Of a DNA stretch of 57,192 nucleotides, positions 46,449-57,098 are shown one piece after another. Location: NCBI GenBank assembly GCA_001599595.1, contig BCHH01000004.1:3184702-3241893 (forward strand), written 5' to 3'. The translations under genes and the position numbers were made by a program. Source of the DNA: Beverwykella pulmonaria (taxonomy: Eukaryota; Ascomycota; Dothideomycetes; Pleosporales; Melanommataceae). The notes beneath the pieces are model-generated. The model saw only the letters and a program-made list of their open reading frames with translations. It had not been told where the DNA came from and searched no databases. Numbering within the stretch: position 1 is the stretch's first letter; each line of letters begins with the position of its first letter.

Positions 46449-47933
46449 ATGGTTGTACATGCGTATGTAGGCGTTGCAGGCTTGAAGTACCTTCTCGCCG
46501 CACTGTTTGTTTTCTGGGCCATTTTTGGATGTTACTACCGCTTCCCCGCTATCAAATATGCCGCTCCAACCGGACACACCAGCCAAAGAAACTTCACAAC
46601 CACACGCGACCATGGCGACAAAATCATCCAATTTTGGAAAGACTTCGCTGCTGTACTCCATCAAGCACAACCTCAACTGGGTCCCATCGCCATGGAGAAA
46701 GGAAAACCTAACAAGAAGTACATGAGCTACAAAAACATGATTCAAACAAACCTCCCTCGCGTCGAGAGGTTGAACATGACGGACGATGATGAAGATTCAC
46801 TGTACAAAGCACATCAATTTATGAGAAAGGAGATAAGGAAATTATCAGCACATCTACCGTACAACAAGAACTCGCGCGGCATCGTAATGACGACTGGTGT
46901 CAAGCTCAAGCCTGTTCTTCTTGTCTCACTTCGCCTCATCCGGCGCACTGGTACCACGCTCCCCATTGAAGTATGGCTCGGATCTCAGGAAGAATACGAT
47001 CAGACATTTTGCGAAGAACTCCTCCCGTCTTTCGACGCCCAATGCCGCATTATTTCCGACATCTATGACCACGCTGAAAAGGCAGCACCACTCGACCACT
47101 ACCAGTTCAAAGTCTTCTCGATACTGTTTTCTTCGTTTGAAGATGTGCTCTTCCTCGACGCCGATTGCTTCCCCATCCACGATCCCGTGTCGTTGTTTGA
47201 CACAGAACCATACACCAGCCACGGACTGATTACCTGGCCAGACATGTGGGCCGCTACCGTCTCTGCGCACTACTTTGCCATAGCCAATATCCCCTCCATA
47301 CCAGTCTCTTCTCGTATATCTACCGAAACGGGTCAAATCGTCATCAGCAAATCGAAGCACGCTGCGACTCTGCTTATGGCAACGTACTACAACTACTATG
47401 GGCCCGACTACTATTATAAGTTGCTAAGTCAGGGCAGTTACGGTGCGGGGGATAAAGAGACCTTTCTGCCTGCAGCTATGGTCATGGACGCCCCAGCGTA
47501 TCAAGTCAAAACGCCGCTTACTATTCTTGGACAGACGAGGAATAGAAGATATATCATCATAGGCATGGCGCAGCACCATCCTACCGAAGACTTCTTGAAT
47601 CCGCCAACACATCCCAGTTATCAGAACCAGCGTTCCAAGTTAACTAAGATAGCAGAGAAGGATAAACCAAAGATACTTTTCATACATCACAATGTGCAGA
47701 AACTGTTCCCGGATAAGCTTTTACGGGAGAAAGGGAGAGCGAGGAATAAAAATGGAGAGTACCAAAGGATGTGGCAGAGTGGCCATGAGGAGGCACTGGG
47801 ACGGGATGTGGAGAAGGAGATATGGGAAGAAGTTAGAAAAGAGGCATGTAGGACGGATGAGCAGCTTTGTGAGGAGATTGGGGAGTATTATTACGCTGTT
47901 TTTGGACATAGTGAGCAGATTGAGAACTCATAG
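46449..47933 (+). CDS. Alpha-mannosyltransferase, GT71-like (MNN1/MNT family)
   Basis: A single exon of 494 residues. I start at the ATG at 46449, just before a signal anchor (GLKYLLAALFVFWAIFGCYY), instead of the longer frame. The protein is type II: short cytosolic tail, one membrane span, luminal catalytic domain, as expected for a Golgi glycosyltransferase. Motifs are GIVMTTGVKLKPVLLVSLRL, LPIEVWLGSQEEYDQTFCEE, the DxD-containing VLFLDADCFPIHDP near residue 240 (Mn and GDP-mannose binding), and SGQ-like TGQIVISKSKHAATL. This is the pattern of the putative mannosyltransferase family that includes yeast Mnn1 and Mnn2, which add mannose to N- or O-linked glycans. The C-terminal 70 residues are charged. 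Absence of introns is unlike most neighbours. Confidence 0.88.
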   Translation: MVVHAYVGVAGLKYLLAALFVFWAIFGCYYRFPAIKYAAPTGHTSQRNFTTTRDHGDKIIQFWKDFAAVLHQAQPQLGPIAMEKGKPNKKYMSYKNMIQTNLPRVERLNMTDDDEDSLYKAHQFMRKEIRKLSAHLPYNKNSRGIVMTTGVKLKPVLLVSLRLIRRTGTTLPIEVWLGSQEEYDQTFCEELLPSFDAQCRIISDIYDHAEKAAPLDHYQFKVFSILFSSFEDVLFLDADCFPIHDPVSLFDTEPYTSHGLITWPDMWAATVSAHYFAIANIPSIPVSSRISTETGQIVISKSKHAATLLMATYYNYYGPDYYYKLLSQGSYGAGDKETFLPAAMVMDAPAYQVKTPLTILGQTRNRRYIIIGMAQHHPTEDFLNPPTHPSYQNQRSKLTKIAEKDKPKILFIHHNVQKLFPDKLLREKGRARNKNGEYQRMWQSGHEEALGRDVEKEIWEEVRKEACRTDEQLCEEIGEYYYAVFGHSEQIENS

Positions 47934-48033
47934 AATGTTGGAACTGAGATAGGCGTTGCTTCCTTTTTTTTTGATACCATAGATTTTATTTTCAATGTAC
48001 ATACTTCAACATTGCTGCATCCCGATTCTTAAA

Positions 48034-48165
48034 TGTAACGGTTTAGGCTAGTCCAGATGTAGCTAGTTGATCTTGGTCCGACAGCATATAAGCTGCTCTG
48101 ACTTGATCTGACCCAGAACAACACAGTCTCCACTTGATCATTGTCCCCATCAGAAAACCCTTACA
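48034..48165 (-). mobile_element. 132-bp LTR-like element B, copy 3
   Basis: Reverse complement relative to copies 1 and 2: TGTAACGGTTTAGGC at the left, CAGAAAACCCTTACA at the right, flanked by the 5-bp duplication TTAAA (48029-48033 and 48166-48170). It sits about 100 bp after the stop of the mannosyltransferase gene. Confidence 0.9.
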
Positions 48166-50421
48166 TTAAACCATTTTGCTCCTAACTCTGACTACATTTA
48201 CAAGGATTTTAATTGTATACATGCAATTATATGAAGTAACTAACAAAAGCAATGGGGTGCGAATTGTAAACACAGTTGGATGCGACATAACTCACCAAAC
48301 AAGCTACCTTACAAAACTTTAGTTGAGGTGAACTTGAGCAACTCAAGTACGTGGTAGTTGGTAAACTCATCCTGGAAATGAAGGTAGAGGACATTTCAGG
48401 TAACAGGCGCGTCATAAAACCATACCTCTGGATACACCTTGTGCCACAGATATCTACATCATTGTTGCAAACAATAGCGTGGCTTTAGGCAACGTAATAC
48501 GGCAGGATATGGTTGATCTTCGTGGTTTTGAGGTGGTGGTTGTTGTATTTTATGTAGTTCGTTCTTACCTTCAGTATGATAGAGCATTTTGTTATAAATG
48601 CGTTTCTCGATGCATTGTAGCGGCGACGGTGGAGTTTCAAGGATTTTCAAACCCACGCAGGGCAAATCCAAGTCGAGTTGTTGAGAACTCAAGTTTGTTG
48701 ATGATGTGAGATTAGAACCTGGGGGTGTTGCTCTTGACGATGTAGAATACATCATTCTAGTCAAAGATTCCAACCTGCCTTTGGCTGTTGAGAAATGATC
48801 TTGCTGAAGTGATCTGGTCCTGGGCGGAACCCTGGGCGGAAGTGTAGGTAAAAGTTTGAGCCGGCCCGTAATTCCAATACAAATTTGCTGTTTGCCATTT
48901 TGTCGATGATTGCAGGGCTACCAACCGTACGTACTACGTTACGGCTCGCTATTTTTGTGCCTGCTACTTCTCATATTGTTAGTACGTTCGTACGTAAAGG
49001 GTTAATTGAGATGCAAGTACGTAGCGTAAAAGTAACGTTTGAGATTGCTGCTATGTTTGTACGTTACGCCTCAAAGTGAGAAGTTACATTTGGAATTGAG
49101 GGAGTAGTAGGCTCGCTAAGAGGCTACTTTTAACAATTGATGTGACCTGCTAGAGTAGTCAACTTACTCTAGACTACCCCCCTGCGCAGCCAGTTCTTTT
49201 AAAGCTTCAGCGCCTCAATTGTGGTCCCACATATGCAATTCCTATTAAAAGTAACAGTCCTTATGCCTCCACTAAAAGCTCTCTCGCACTTGCCGCTAGT
49301 GCTTGGGATTAATAGGAAATCAAGAGGAATTTTGAAGAGCGTAGGATAGGTGTGCTAGCCAACTTCTAACTATTAGACTAACGGATCTTAGAGTATGACG
49401 CTGTTAGGAGAGGTCTTTGCTTTCTAGAGATTTTCTTTATAGGTGTCGTAGTACTTCCGTAGCTCTGTGGTGAGGCGAGCTTTCTTGTGAGAGGAGCAAT
49501 CGCCAGTCATCAAACTGGTATCAACCTCAAGAGCGCTCTCAATTTATCAAGGCGACGAGAATCTGCTTGATAGGAGATGGAGGACGTTGATGAGGCCGCG
49601 GATGAGGCTGCTTGTGATGAGATTGCCTGGGAAGCATTAGTGTTGGTATTACGGTGGATTGCACGGTATATAACAATGACTCAGGAGGTCTGTGTGGATT
49701 AAGCGAGCGAGATCCGCACAGGCATAAATATACGGCCCCGGCAATTTAGAAGGAGGACGAACCCGAGAATCAAAACCTACAATTGGCAAGCTAGCAGTGG
49801 ACTTCGACGTCGCTGCTAGCCCTTGCTACGTAGAAGATTCGTGGTCACAAGCAATCCATACTCTTTCTACCGTACCCTGTGCTCTTGCACCGCCGTGGAC
49901 TAGCGATCCGCGAAACCCACGGGCAGTCGATTAACAGCGTCCAGAGTACCTTCCCATTTCACGGGCGGGTATACCGACAATTAGAGCGCCTTGTTAATTA
50001 AACAAATTGCTGCATTATAGTAATACGCAGGTATGGGAGGTAGATGCCAGAATCTTCATATTTGGTGGTATTTCTAACGTTTTATTATAGCCATCCCATT
50101 GTTGACGATCCCCCTATTGCACGAGTTATATGAGATTTGTGGCTGCACAAAACACAACTTCAGCGCAAATAAAAAACAAACACCTCTAATAGGCACGAAA
50201 TCCGCCAGCAAAACTACTACGTATAGGCGTAATACCTGCAGTATTTATACCACCCGAAACGAAAACTACGACTCACAAATCGATTACGTTCGTACGTATC
50301 ACGTGACCCCTTAATTCACGTACTATGGGTATGTACTACGTCCAGTTGGCAGCCTTGGATGATTGTAAAAGAGTGATGTTAATGAAAAGGGAAAATTTCG
50401 GACTATAAACATATATTTATA
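48166..50421. other. AT-rich region with a possible degenerate DNA transposon
   Basis: No gene is supported. Two clusters of TACGTA-type motifs lie near 48925-49070 and 50285-50345. Their outer parts are roughly inverted (GGCTACCAACCGTACGTACTAC against GGCTGCCAACTGGACGTAGTAC on the other strand), which could be the ends of a 1.4-kb decayed DNA element. No transposase frame is visible inside. Confidence 0.35.
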
Positions 50422-50978
50422 TTGCGGTGGAGGAAAAGTGCATGATATAGAAATATCAAACGGGTAGGAGGGCGACTCGCAGCCATGCGATGTCCGAAGC
50501 AGCGATGCACTTAGGGAGGATGGAGGATCAATGTGAGGTTTGGCACTAGGCTGTTGCAATTTCGTTATATATAGCTACCAAACAAGAAGAAAGAAAGAGA
50601 TGTGCTGTGTAAGCCGAGGACACCATAATGTCACGTGGATATGCCACTGACTAATCAGTCCGTCATATATATCACAGCTGTACATACATCACATACAATA
50701 CGGATCTTGACACCTCTTTCTTCCATCCTCCAGCTTACATGCTGAAAGATACAAGAAATTGTTCATGATCTCGTTGGGGTGAGGGTCGTGTGTTCGGTGG
50801 GGTTCGATTGATGGTGATTCCTCTAGTGAATGTGGTCCATGCCTGTATTTGATGGGTGTGGTGTTCGGATGCCCATTATATGCCGCGTTGATTGATGACG
50901 AAGCAAGCACCATGCACCCAAACCTTCAACCCGTGCCAGTGGTGAATTTCCGCAAACTAGCTCTTCGCTACGGCGCAA
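50422..50978 (+). mobile_element. MITE-like element A, copy 2, carrying element C
   Basis: It starts TTGCGGTGGAGGAAAAG after TA (50420-50421) and ends CTACGGCGCAA before TA (50979-50980). Without the inserted element C and its duplication it is 420 bp, close to copies 1 and 3 (438 and 432 bp). Internal sequence aligns with 54558-54989 throughout. Confidence 0.85.
50608..50739 (+). mobile_element. 132-bp LTR-like element C, full copy
   Basis: TGTAAGCCGAGG at the left and CTCCAGCTTACA at the right, flanked by TGCTG on both sides (50603-50607 and 50740-50744). TG...CA ends and the 5-bp duplication fit a solo LTR. It interrupts element A copy 2, so it is younger than that element. It has the same length as element B but its sequence is different. 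Confidence 0.9.
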
Positions 50979-50980
50979 TA

Positions 50981-51771
50981 TATTTCGTGAATGTAGTCAT
51001 AGCTTGTTCCCTACCGGGATACATCAGGGGCGTCTACATATGGAGCGACACGACATATATAATATCATAATTGAACTAGCTCGGAACGAAAACCCCTACA
51101 CAGAAGCAATTTTAATTAAGAGCACCTGAGTAGTTTTCTCTTGGCAATAGATGTTCCTCGATTTAATGCCCACTTCGGACTGTTGTTGCTTATCCGAAGT
51201 GTACGGTAGAATCATTGTCCGGATATTAACACATTGGGCAATCGCCGAGATCCCAGTGTGTCAGCATGTAGGGTCCAAACTGCGGGTACCTAGGAACTAA
51301 GTTGTAATCGAACATGGTACTAACTAAGCTACTATTGTGTATGTAGTGCTACTATTTTTTTTGATACAATGCGCGTCAGGGTGAAGATTGTTTTGTCGGA
51401 GAGTAGGAGGAACTCTTGATCTCCGATGGTGTCCAACGGTTTCCGACGCGGACAGACTTTGTATCAATTGATGAGATGGTATGGCCAGAGTGATTAAAAA
51501 TGCACACCTCAGATCCGATCTCTTTTGCGATTGGAGAATGGGATTCCACACTGTTACACCCCCGAGCTTACTGTTACTATCGGATCCAGCCCCGCATAAT
51601 CAAAATCACGTGTTTTGAAGCACCCTGGTCGTTTTGGTGATTCGCCATTTCGACCCCACCAACACCCCCACCACCACATATAAAGTTGAGCAGCTCTCTC
51701 CAGACAACCCTTCTATTCACTCTCCTCTTCAATTTCTCCAGCAACTGAGTCCCCACGAAGATCGATTCATC
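50981..51771. other. Intergenic region upstream of the dienelactone hydrolase gene
   Basis: No gene is supported. Minus-strand frames at 51324-51551 have no recognisable domain. The right end is the hydrolase promoter. Confidence 0.45.
51679..51684 (+). promoter_or_regulatory. TATA box of the dienelactone hydrolase gene
   Basis: TATAAA, 88 bp before the ATG at 51772. Confidence 0.55.
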
Positions 51772-52553
51772 ATGTCTGATTGCTGCAAGAGCGGTTTCAA
51801 CAGGAACGGCACGCCCGTGGGCAAAGAAACCACTATCGGAAACAGCAAAGCCTACGTGACTGGCACTTCTAAGTCGGCTGCTATCCTATACGTCCACGAC
51901 ATATTCGGATGGACTTTCACCAACGCGCGTCTCATTGCCGACCATTTTGCAAAGGAGGCGAATGCTACCGTCTATGTGCCTGATTTGTAAGTCCACTCTC
52001 CAAAGTGGTTTGATCCAGCATCTAAATATGGAGCTCTAGCTTTGATGGTGAGGTCGTCGCCCCCGAGACCCTCGAGAACCAAGAGAAGTTCGCTGCCTTC
52101 GACATACAAGGCTTCCTCGGCCGCCACGCCAAATCTGTACGCTGGGACGATATCAAAGCTGCCGCACAAGCCCTAAAGGTTGAGTTCCCAAAAGTCGGAG
52201 CTATTGGCTACTGCTACGGTGGCTGGGCCGTCTTCCAGCTCGGTGCTGACCCTTCCCTCGTTGACGCTATCTCTACGGCTCACCCATCTCATTTGGAGAA
52301 GTCAGAGATTGATGCTGTGAAAGTCCCAGTCCAGATTCTAGCACCTGAGCATGATCCGATGTTCCCTTCCGAGTTAAAGGAGTACACGAATAAGGTTATT
52401 CCTACATTGGGCGTGCCGTACGAGTATATTTACTTCCCAGGTCTTGCGCATGGGTTTGCGACTAGGGGTGACCCCGAGAAGAAGAGTGATAAGGAAGGTT
52501 TGGAGCGCGCTAAGAACAATGCGGTCACTTTCTTCAACCAGTTCTTACATTGA
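51772..52553 (+). CDS. Dienelactone hydrolase family protein
   Basis: Exons 51772-51986 and 52040-52553 (53-nt intron, GTAAGT...CTAG) give 242 residues. An alpha/beta-hydrolase of the dienelactone hydrolase family (PF01738): the oxyanion region ILYVHDIFGWTFTNARLIAD, the nucleophile elbow GYCYGG with Cys130, Asp177 in APEHDPMFP and His209 in GLAHGF form the expected Cys-His-Asp triad. Bacterial relatives open dienelactones in chloroaromatic breakdown; the substrate of fungal relatives is usually unknown. No signal peptide, so cytosolic. The ATG used (MSDCCKSGF) has the Cys-rich start typical of fungal members. An open frame upstream (51634) is leader sequence. Confidence 0.93.
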
Positions 52554-53684
52554 GCCATGATGCGAAACATCTCGTTTCTTTTAAGAACGTCCTACAAATT
52601 TATTAAACCACTGCTGGTGGATACAATCCGGTTTTACGTAGATAACAATATCCTATTGACCTATAGGGCTATAATACCCTAAGTATTCCTTCTCTTGCTG
52701 GATCTCAGTCACCTTGCGGTCTTGTTTGCCAGTCTTTGCACCTACTCACTCACGTTCATATTGGCCCTGAAATACACTAACCGCTATAGGACAATGAAGC
52801 GAGCGGCTTTTGTAACAGCTTCTTCTCAACTCTCCACCTCTCCACCGACCTTCCCTTACCCACAAACCTGAGTTGTCGGAGATAACTTACTTCAGCCCTC
52901 TACTGGAAGCTACCGGTAATACGAGTCCACCTTTAGACCTGACCTCAGTCCCTCACTGGCCGTGTCTCAAGAGACTAGCTTATTCAAGTCACGACGACAC
53001 TTCAGTCTGGGTCTGTTGCTTCAGCCAGCTTTATGAGGATCGCCTCAAGCTCCCACAATTGGAGTCTCCATCTTACAATTTTCATAGTGACGCACCGGGT
53101 CAATCTTCAGGCGTGCCTTCACTTAGTACAGGCCTGGCTTGCGAGTCAAGACCGAAGTCGACCCGATTCAAACCAAGCGTTACCTTTGGCGATCTCCTAG
53201 TGGCGCTGAAGTTTATTATACTAACGGAATTTCATAACGACGAATGTACTCATATCAGCGACAATAAAAGGGCATGACACACTTGATAAATGCGCTGTTG
53301 GTATGCAAGCAGTGGAATGAGCTGGGCACCTCTAATGTCTTGTAAAATGAACTAAGTTGGCTCGTGGCCCGACAGTTGGGGGAAGGAGGGTTCGGAATCA
53401 GGAAAACACCCACATGGTTATTTATTACCTACCATGTATCAGCGAATGGTATTATCTACCCTTCTCTGGCGAACAATTGCATGGAAGCTAGGAATCTGAG
53501 CTCAATGGAATAGAAAGAGCAGCGTGCCCGCCGCACTGTGAAGGCTTGCGTCATCTGCCATAAAAGAAAGCTCGCCGTGACAATCATCGTGTACTATCTA
53601 TGCTGCATACTAACCTTCTGTACCTGCAACACAACATCGCCATACTTGGAGTTCGGTCTGGCTATATTGGTAGAATTATTACTA
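52554..53684. other. Intergenic region
   Basis: A plus-strand open frame at 52873-53277 lacks an ATG and any recognised domain. Otherwise I see nothing. Confidence 0.4.
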
Positions 53685-54238
53685 CTACCTGGGTAGTATA
53701 CGTACGTAAAGATCCGGCTTCCACCACATAATATGCAAATGGCTTTCCCCTTCCCAATCGAGCTTCTGATCAACTAATTCCAGATTATGTTTCCAGAGCA
53801 GTTTCGCCATCAACAGATTGATCTCTGCATGTGCAAAGCTTTGCAACAGTCGAATTAGCACCCACAGAATAATAAAATTGACTGATAAAAGGCGTTGGCT
53901 TACTTTCTTCCCAAGCAGCCTCTCGGACCAAGCGAAAAAGGCTGACTGGCCTCTTTCGTATCCGTGCATGTGGGGTCAATCCAACGCTCAGGCTTGAACT
54001 GCATCGGATCGTGGAAATATTTTGCATCATGCGTGATCGTCCAAGCACTGGTGTACATTTCGACCTATACCTCTCATCAATTTTACATCTAAGACATCAC
54101 GAAGGTTACTGGACTTACGCCTTTTGGCACCCAGAAGTCGTCAACATTCATACCTGGGGACAGACGAGGAAACCCTTGGGAGCCAGGTGGATAAATCCTC
54201 AGGCCTTCTGAGATGACGGCTTGGAGATATGGAAGGCG
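53685..54238 (-). pseudogene. Cytochrome P450 C-terminal tail, 5'-truncated
   Basis: On the minus strand exons 54238-54119, 54064-53904 and 53838-53685 join over normal introns (54 and 65 nt). They read [20 protein letters not shown] (with the E-x-x-R of helix K), FKPERWIDP (the PERW region), and FSLGPRGCLGRN, the haem-binding Cys loop, followed by the last helix and a stop. The reading is open, yet everything before helix K, about three quarters of a P450, is missing: at 54238 the frame meets TAA and unrelated sequence. It is therefore a decapitated gene with intact splice sites, not a full enzyme. Confidence 0.87.
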
Positions 54239-54557
54239 TTACCTATAGGTCCCCAGAACCTGCATCGTTTCGGTTAGCCTGTAACAGTTACCCCAATAAC
54301 TGTATCTTGCTCGTTTCCGGTATCTATATCTCCAGCCTCGTCTAAGCTTTACAAAAAGCTTGTCTTTCCAGTTACCCGATTGTCAAGTACGTACTAGGGG
54401 GGTGGTAAACCGGAAAGCGGACCATTCACCTTGAAACGGGCGCAAGATGGTCTGAACAATGTCTAGTCACCACTGACGCCGAATATCACCAACAGCTGGA
54501 AGAAATCTTCAAGCTACGAAAGTTTTCGTGGTATTGCAGCAATTTGTGAAGCCGATA
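54239..54557. other. Sequence joined to the truncated P450
   Basis: No gene and no P450 similarity. This is the foreign side of the breakpoint. Confidence 0.5.
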
Positions 54558-54989
54558 TTGCGGTGGAGGAAAGGTGTGTGATATAGAAATATCACACGGG
54601 TGGAAGGTGACTCGCAGCTATGAGATGTCCGAAGCAGCAATGCACTAATGGAGGAGGAATCAAAATGAAGTTTGGCAGTAGACTGTTTCAATTTCGTTGT
54701 ATCTAGCTCCCAAACCAGATGAAAGAGAGATATGATGAAAAGCAGATAAAATATTCGTGATCTCGTTGGGGTTCAGTTCATTGTCAAAGTGATGATGGTC
54801 CGTATTGTTGATTGATCCCTATTCTCTCCATGGGCGTCGTGTTCGGATCCCCATATATATGCCGCATGGATTGATGACGAAGCAAGCAGCTGACAAGGAA
54901 ACCAAGACCTGTTCCCTGCACCATGCATCCAAACTTTTAACCCGTGGCAGTGGTGTATTCGCGCAAAGTAGCACTTTGCTACGGCGCAA
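54558..54989 (+). mobile_element. MITE-like element A, copy 3
   Basis: TTGCGGTGGAGGAAAGG after TA (54556-54557), and CTACGGCGCAA before TA (54990-54991). 432 bp, no coding capacity, aligned with copies 1 and 2. Confidence 0.85.
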
Positions 54990-55161
54990 TATGGTTCTCA
55001 ATGCATCGAGAAGGGATGTTGCTATACCAACTGGGTGTGCCTTGTTCTCCGTAGGTAGTAATTTAGTTTCATTGAAAAGGTGTCCACGCAGTGAACCAAC
55101 GTAATACTTTCTGTACTTTTATACAGAGCGAGTTAGATTGATCGTTTGGTAGTAGGCAAAA

Positions 55162-55461
55162 ATGGAGTTGTGTTGCATAATATGCTCGCTTGAATGCAGA
55201 AGCACGGAATGTATCAACAAACTTTTCTTGAAGTACTTCGACGCTGATACCCCTCAAATTCAAGAGTACATGATGCTGTTCATCTATCCCGCTTATCGGA
55301 GGCTAGCGCTGCTTTTGGAGACTGTGCCTAATCTAAGTTATACCTATCCTAGATTAACGTATATTGAGTGCAGATATCTCTTCACTAAACACCAAGTACA
55401 TGAAATAAATAGTGGACGCCTTTCTTTCCATTTTCGTAGGGCATCTTCAATGTCTTTATAA
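55162..55461 (+). CDS. Hypothetical small protein (99 residues)
   Basis: An ATG frame reading MELCCIICSLECRSTECINK to a stop at 55459-55461. It looks moderately like protein (mixed hydrophobic and charged, no repeats) but I recognise nothing, it lies between a mobile element and the 3' end of a gene on the other strand, and it has no obvious promoter. It may be chance or a gene fragment. Confidence 0.25.
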   Translation: MELCCIICSLECRSTECINKLFLKYFDADTPQIQEYMMLFIYPAYRRLALLLETVPNLSYTYPRLTYIECRYLFTKHQVHEINSGRLSFHFRRASSMSL

Positions 55462-55653
55462 GTGATCGATGCTTCTTCTTGCCCTTCTTTGCAAAATAGT
55501 TCCCAGTAGTGCAATGCGACCAGGGGCTCATGCAGACAATTTCAAGCAACTTCATTTGGCGCTTGCTTAAACCTCGAAGAATTGGCTGCCGAAACGAGTG
55601 GAGAAGAGGTGTTCGCACAACTTGCGGAACAAACTTTTTAGAAAATTTCCCAG

Positions 55654-57098
55654 CTACGCTATAGACGCGAACTCCCATTTCCTAGGAAAGTCTAAATCGA
55701 TCTTAACGGGTATCTTATTCCGCATAGCCCAGTCCAAATAACGGACCGCGAGACCTTTTAGACCCTCGCATCTCCGGATTCTGTCTTCGTTGCTACCAGC
55801 TGCTGCTTGGAGAGACTTGCATTCCCGTTCCAGGACGGCAACTGTCAGTTGAAACGCCGTTGCAAAGACAAAGGGTGCGACTGCCCTACTTTTCGTATGT
55901 GTAGCGTAGCAGATTGTTCGCAGGACATTCAGTGCATATTTCATTAGCTGAATGCGGTGGTCCTCAATTTTCGGTCGGGAATTGGCGGGTATTCCATCTA
56001 CATTTGTCCTAACCATCAAAGTGAGCATATCGCTCAGGAGTAGACGAAGAGATATGATTATCGTCCAGTACAAGGTGATAGAGTGGTACTCCATCATTGT
56101 ACGAAATGTGAGAACAGTGTCAAAATATGACCGAACGTCCCTCTCGTTCATGCTAGACCAAAAATAACCCGAGATGGGGTCGGTGGCCATATCTTGATAG
56201 AGTGATAGCCACGATGAGAGTGAAATTTCACAGATGTTCGTGTTCCAGCGCGCCAGTCGTGCTTCATTGCGGGATAATATGTTTCCGGCTGTGTCGTACA
56301 GATTGATTAAAATCTGTTTGGAATCCTCGCTGTCCAACCCAGTTGCAGTTGACCTTTTCGTCAGAAGCTGGTCAAATTGAGCCATGGTTGACACAATAGT
56401 AGTAACTTCGATCATAAGAGAATCGACTGAACGGTAGAGCTCGTAGTCAGTGCTGAAATTCGGATTTTCGGCTTCCCGAAGCGCCGATCTTACCTCTACG
56501 AGCCACGCCGAACGGATAGGTGAGCTTTGTTGCCAGTCGTTCGGCTCCCTTGCTGACAATGTCTGTAACATCTGAGGGAATTTCAGCTAGGAGAGCCTCA
56601 CTTAGACTGCCATAATGGGTTTACGCACGAGAAGCAAGCGTGAAGATGCGAGCAGCTGAAAATTGGATTTCGAGTACACATGATCTGTGCCTCGGAGAAT
56701 GATAGCAGCTGCCAGGCAACGTACGTGGTATTCCCAGTTGCGCGAAGTAGGCGACATTTTCATCTTTTGATTGTTTTTTACGTTAGGGGGAGACTGATAG
56801 TACCTCGCGGCTGGGGAGAAGGGTGGGGGGTGCGCGGGTAGAACATACTTCCCAGAACGCCATGACAAGGCAGAAAAAAGCCAAATGCTGCCAATCCTCC
56901 TCGGAAATGTCTTGAAAATCAGAATCTGCACGCTTCATATCCGTTAACCTGACTGACATGGACTGGAGCGCCACGCCATAGCTGTGAAAGCTCCGCCGCA
57001 CCAACACGAGGTCGGCGTTGGCAGTCCCAAAGTGGCTATGAGCTAGAGCATCGACCGCAAAGACAACAGGTGTGCTTGGCAACAAAGAGCATTTATGG
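55654..57098 (-). CDS. C6-type transcription factor, C-terminal part, 5' end cut by element C
   Basis: The minus-strand frame starts without ATG right after element C (57098), runs to 56849 (SFHSYGVALQSMSVRLTD, QHLAFFCLVMAFWE), crosses an 85-nt intron (GTATGT...AAAAG) and continues at 56763 (MSPTSRNWEYHVRCLAAAII, LLASSRLLLVRKPIMA). The last part from about 56571 to 55654 (ALREAENPNFSTDYELYRSV, ISLRLLLSDMLTLM, LKGLAVRYLDWAMRNKIPVK) is also open. This is the layout of the fungal transcription factor domain that follows a Zn2Cys6 cluster; the zinc cluster itself is not in the window. The join near 56575-56615 is unclear: either a very short (about 36 nt) intron or a frameshift. A disrupted or partial gene is likely. 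Confidence 0.6.

Noticed and set aside
8261..50739. Treating elements B and C as one family because both are 132 bp
   Set aside because: Their internal sequences do not align; only the ends TGTAA/TTACA and the 5-bp duplications are shared.
55385..55678. A 97-codon minus-strand frame
   Set aside because: It overlaps the end of the C6 regulator in another frame and shows no recognised domain.
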